Of a DNA stretch of 8,504 bases, positions 6,629-8,504 are shown in pieces (within the stretch, counting starts at the first letter, position 1; the number at the start of each line of letters is the position of its first letter). Both the position numbers and the translations under genes were made by a program. The notes beneath the pieces are model-generated. The model made no database searches. It was not told where the DNA came from and worked only from the letters and a program-made list of their open reading frames with translations. The DNA is from Bacteroidota bacterium. Its GTDB lineage: Bacteria > Bacteroidota > Bacteroidia > NS11-12g > UBA955. The stretch is taken from the NCBI GenBank assembly GCA_030836345.1, contig JAURQA010000045.1, positions 1 through 8,504 of the forward strand, read 5' to 3'.

Positions 6629-6671
6629 GAGGTTTTTGCCAAGGATGAAGATCCGCCAAAAGCCTCTTTTT
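6629..6671 (+). terminator. Composite hairpin terminator of the metal cassette
   Basis: The outer arms are GAGGTTTTTGCC (6629-6640) and GCCAAAAGCCTC (6655-6666), pairing with one G-T wobble and one C-C mismatch. Stacked inside, after AA, is a second stem GGAT/ATCC (6643-6646 with 6651-6654) with loop GAAG. Five T (6667-6671) follow directly. It separates the cassette from the tatC operon. Confidence 0.85.
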
Positions 6672-6744
6672 ACAGGAGCTCAATAAAATCATAAATCATA
6701 TCAACAACCTATTCAAAAAAATTCTTTAGCGTACTTTATTTCGC

Positions 6745-6752
6745 TAATTTTG
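6745..6752 (+). promoter_or_regulatory. -7 promoter box of the tatC operon
   Basis: TAATTTTG matches TAnnTTTG and lies 15 bases before the tatC ATG. The -33 region is poor: TTTA at 6725-6728 is 16 bases from the box, and TTC at 6722-6724 has better spacing but weaker sequence. The 160 bases between the receptor and tatC hold only this box and the preceding terminator. Confidence 0.55.
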
Positions 6753-6767
6753 TAATCGTTCAAAGCA

Positions 6768-7601
6768 ATGGCCTTAGATCAAGAAGAGATATACCCTTAC
6801 GAAAAGAACATGAGCATCTTTGATCATATTGATGATTTAAGAAAGTACTTGTTTCGAATGGCTGTGGCCTTACTTATAGGAATAATTGTATCATTTTTCT
6901 TTGTTCAGGAGCTTTTTGATATACTCATTATGGCTCCTCTGCGATCGGACTTTTGGGGACATGAATTGTATTGTAACTTGGGTAAATGGATCGGAAAAGA
7001 AGAGCTGTTATGCTTTACTCCTCCAGAACTTTCCCTACAAAGCACCAAGATTCAGGGGCAATTTATTAGCGCCTTCAAGATTTCCTTTGTGATGGGATTA
7101 GTTGGTACGTTTCCCTTTATGCTCATTCAATTATGGCAGTTTATTAAACCTGCTCTAAGTGCTTTAGAGGTCAAAAAAGTGAATCGATCCCTCTTTTTTG
7201 CTACCCTTTTCTTTTTTGCTGGGGTTCTTTTTGCCTACTTTATTTTACTTCCCGTAGCCGCTAAATTTTTATTGGGATATCAATTAGGTCCTGATGTTAA
7301 AAATATATTTACCATAAATAGTGTAACTGGTTTTATTTGTTACATGTCCTTGTCAGGTGGTTTAGTATTTGAGCTACCCATAATCATATTAATTCTTGCC
7401 AAAATAGGCCTTATTTCATCTGAGTTTTTAATGAAATATTGGAAATATGCTGTACTTGTTATCTTTTTATTGGCAGGCCTGGCAACACCACCAGATATTT
7501 TTAGCCAATTAGTACTTGGGCTTCCATTAATTGTATTGTATTTTTTGGGAGTGTACTTGGCTAAAAGAGTAGAGCAAGAAAAACTTAAAAACGAAGCATA
7601 A
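6768..7601 (+). CDS. tatC: Sec-independent protein translocase TatC
   Basis: TatC is the inner-membrane receptor of the twin-arginine pathway, which exports folded proteins. The 277-residue protein has six hydrophobic segments. The cytoplasmic signal-binding motif is HIDDLRKYL (20-28), where the usual HLxELR glutamate is Asp23. Others are APL (56-58), the QLWQFIKPAL block (121-130) with Glu134 after it, FELP (201-204) and ATPPDIFSQ (239-247). Glu134, Glu202 and Asp243 appear to match E. coli E103, E170 and D211. The first periplasmic loop is longer than in E. coli and carries Cys69 and Cys82, possibly a disulfide. The first ATG is chosen because it fits the promoter box 15 bases upstream; Met15 just before the HIDDLR motif is an alternative. 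No tatA or tatB is adjacent. rpiB follows after 2 bases. Confidence 0.96.
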   Translation: MALDQEEIYPYEKNMSIFDHIDDLRKYLFRMAVALLIGIIVSFFFVQELFDILIMAPLRSDFWGHELYCNLGKWIGKEELLCFTPPELSLQSTKIQGQFISAFKISFVMGLVGTFPFMLIQLWQFIKPALSALEVKKVNRSLFFATLFFFAGVLFAYFILLPVAAKFLLGYQLGPDVKNIFTINSVTGFICYMSLSGGLVFELPIIILILAKIGLISSEFLMKYWKYAVLVIFLLAGLATPPDIFSQLVLGLPLIVLYFLGVYLAKRVEQEKLKNEA

Positions 7602-7603
7602 CC

Positions 7604-8041
7604 ATGAGAAATAAAAGCATAGCAATAGGAAGCGACCACGCTGGATTTGAATTAAAAGGGGACATCATTGTTCACTTAATAGAAAAGGGATTTGAGGTTA
7701 CAGACTGTGGTCCAGACTCCGCAGATAGTGTTGATTACCCCGATTTTGCCCATGAAGTGGCTAATAGTATTGAAGCGAGTTCTGCAGATTTAGGAATTTT
7801 GATTTGTGGCAGTGGAAACGGAGTTTGCATGACAGCTAATTCCCACTCGGGAATTATAGCAGGTCTTGCCTGGGAGCCAGAAATTGCATCGCTTGCACGT
7901 CAGCATAATAATGCGAATATCATTTGTGTTCCTGCACGCTTTGTAAGTCCAGAAAAAGGAATTGAAATAGTAGATGCCTTTTTGGATGCTGTATTCGAAG
8001 GCGGTCGTCACGAGCGACGCGTGAATAAAATAAAAGCATGA
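7604..8041 (+). CDS. rpiB: Ribose-5-phosphate isomerase B
   Basis: RpiB is the cytoplasmic isomerase that interconverts ribose 5-phosphate and ribulose 5-phosphate in the non-oxidative pentose phosphate pathway. At 145 residues it has the normal length of the RpiB/LacAB family. Visible features are SDHAG (10-14), DYPDFA (44-49), the catalytic loop ICGSGNGVCMTAN (67-79) with base Cys68, and RQHNNAN (99-105) with the conserved His101. The tail GRHERRV is typical of the family and helps bind phosphate. The presence of Cys68 and His101 favours RpiB over LacA-type galactose-6-phosphate isomerase, as does the absence of any lactose genes. It starts 2 bases after the tatC stop and overlaps the next gene by ATGA, so it is in the middle of a translationally coupled operon. 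Confidence 0.95.
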   Translation: MRNKSIAIGSDHAGFELKGDIIVHLIEKGFEVTDCGPDSADSVDYPDFAHEVANSIEASSADLGILICGSGNGVCMTANSHSGIIAGLAWEPEIASLARQHNNANIICVPARFVSPEKGIEIVDAFLDAVFEGGRHERRVNKIKA

Positions 8042-8504
8042 ATCAGCGAGAGCAGGAGTTAGAATCAGTTAGAATGCTAGGCCTTAAATTGGCCACGGAC
8101 CCCAGGTGGGTGAATATTGCGGAAAAGACCATTGAAGAAATTCTTATTGATCATGCTTTTTGCGAGCAAAAAGCAGCTACCACATGCATTGCATTAATTG
8201 TCAAGAATCCAGAACGAGAAAAATTAGTGGAACAAGTTTCACCCATAGTAAGTGAGGAGTGGGCGCACTTTAGAGCTGTCTTGGGCGAAATGAAAAAAAG
8301 AGGTATGGCTGCTCAACGATTTGAACTTCCATATTCACCAAACACCGTAGATATTAGTGGTGAGGGTATTGGCGTATTGGATATGTTAGGCGGTTTTGGC
8401 GGTGATGGCTTTGATGTATTGGGTTTGCTAGGCGAATTTGGGTCAGGTGTCGCTGCTGTTCCAAAGATGAAATTAGCTAAAACCTTACTTGGTAAGTTAA
8501 AACA
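8038..8504 (+). CDS. miaE: MiaE-like tRNA hydroxylase N-terminal half with an atypical glycine-rich continuation (cut by window edge)
   Basis: MiaE is a non-haem di-iron, ferritin-like enzyme that hydroxylates the isopentenyl group of ms2i6A at tRNA position 37. The frame is open from the ATG that overlaps the rpiB stop (ATGA) to the window end, 155 codons. Residues 13-89 match the family closely: MLGLKLATDPRWVNIAEK, ILIDHAFCEQKA with ligand Glu43, and SEEWAHF with the ExxH pair Glu74/His77, ending EMKKRG. From residue 90 the expected family sequence (basic RKD-YVN segment, then EARSCERF with the next iron ligand) is not present. Instead come FELPYSPNT and a Gly/Leu/Phe/Asp-rich stretch with a 14-residue tandem repeat (112-139). 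Neither other plus frame supplies the missing part. It may be an inserted loop, a replaced C-terminus or an assembly join. If the second half is absent, the di-iron site would be incomplete. The symbol applies to the N-terminal half only. Confidence 0.72.
   Translation, partial: MNQREQELESVRMLGLKLATDPRWVNIAEKTIEEILIDHAFCEQKAATTCIALIVKNPEREKLVEQVSPIVSEEWAHFRAVLGEMKKRGMAAQRFELPYSPNTVDISGEGIGVLDMLGGFGGDGFDVLGLLGEFGSGVAAVPKMKLAKTLLGKLK
8371..8454 (+). repeat. Diverged 42-base tandem repeat inside the miaE-like frame
   Basis: Two adjacent in-frame units of 42 bases (8371-8412 and 8413-8454) encode GVLDMLGGFGGDGF and DVLGLLGEFGSGVA. The first 30 bases of the units agree at 22 positions when compared by eye. 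The unit is glycine-rich and hydrophobic, which is unlike the helical ferritin-like core around it. Confidence 0.6.

Noticed and set aside
8291..8300. A frameshift in the A-run of the miaE-like gene as the cause of the divergent C-terminus
   Set aside because: Both other plus frames hit a stop (one within 3 codons, the other by about 8360 at the latest) and neither encodes the expected MiaE second half, so one slipped base does not explain it.
8308..8504. Proline/serine-rich open frame on the minus strand at the right edge
   Set aside because: It is the antisense of glycine-rich codons, which yields proline by default; the sense frame is continuous with the operon.

Overview
The window looks like chromosomal DNA of a member of the Bacteroidota. 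The evidence is the gene families present (a short-type PurL, a 63-residue cold-shock protein, a CAT-type permease, a HYC_CC_PP-like protein next to an HMA protein and a TonB-dependent receptor, a TatC with an enlarged cysteine-bearing periplasmic loop) and the promoters. Several genes have the Bacteroidota -7 box TAnnTTTG, and Shine-Dalgarno sequences are absent. I see no mobile element, CRISPR array, tRNA or rRNA. The order and family of the organism cannot be fixed from this sequence alone.

Layout, left to right. Positions 1-1053 (minus) are the first 351 codons of purL, cut by the window edge. An intergenic region of 258 bases with a 9-bp inverted repeat leads to a cold-shock gene on the plus strand (1312-1503), closed by a strong intrinsic terminator. 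On the minus strand follow a DUF721/DciA-like gene (1690-1992) and an APC-superfamily amino acid permease (2044-3675, GTG start). A compact 63-base divergent region then starts a plus-strand cassette of three genes: a small secreted His/Cys-rich protein (3739-4116), a secreted or lipidated HMA metal-binding protein (4218-4577) and a TonB-dependent receptor (4565-6607), ending in a long composite hairpin terminator. Last comes a tightly packed operon of tatC (6768-7601), rpiB (7604-8041) and a miaE-like gene (8038 to the window end).

The three-gene cassette is the coherent accessory system here. The receptor would carry a metal or metal complex across the outer membrane, and the two small proteins offer Cys/His ligands in the periplasm. 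Copper or a similar soft metal is the natural guess, but the sequence does not prove the substrate or even the direction of traffic. Genes of this kind recur together in Bacteroidota, so the cassette is not new as a layout, though its function is poorly described.

The most unusual coding signal is at the right edge. The miaE-like frame matches the MiaE family well for about 90 residues, including half of the di-iron site. It then turns, without a frameshift, into a glycine-rich segment holding a 14-residue tandem repeat in place of the expected family sequence. The window ends before this can be resolved.
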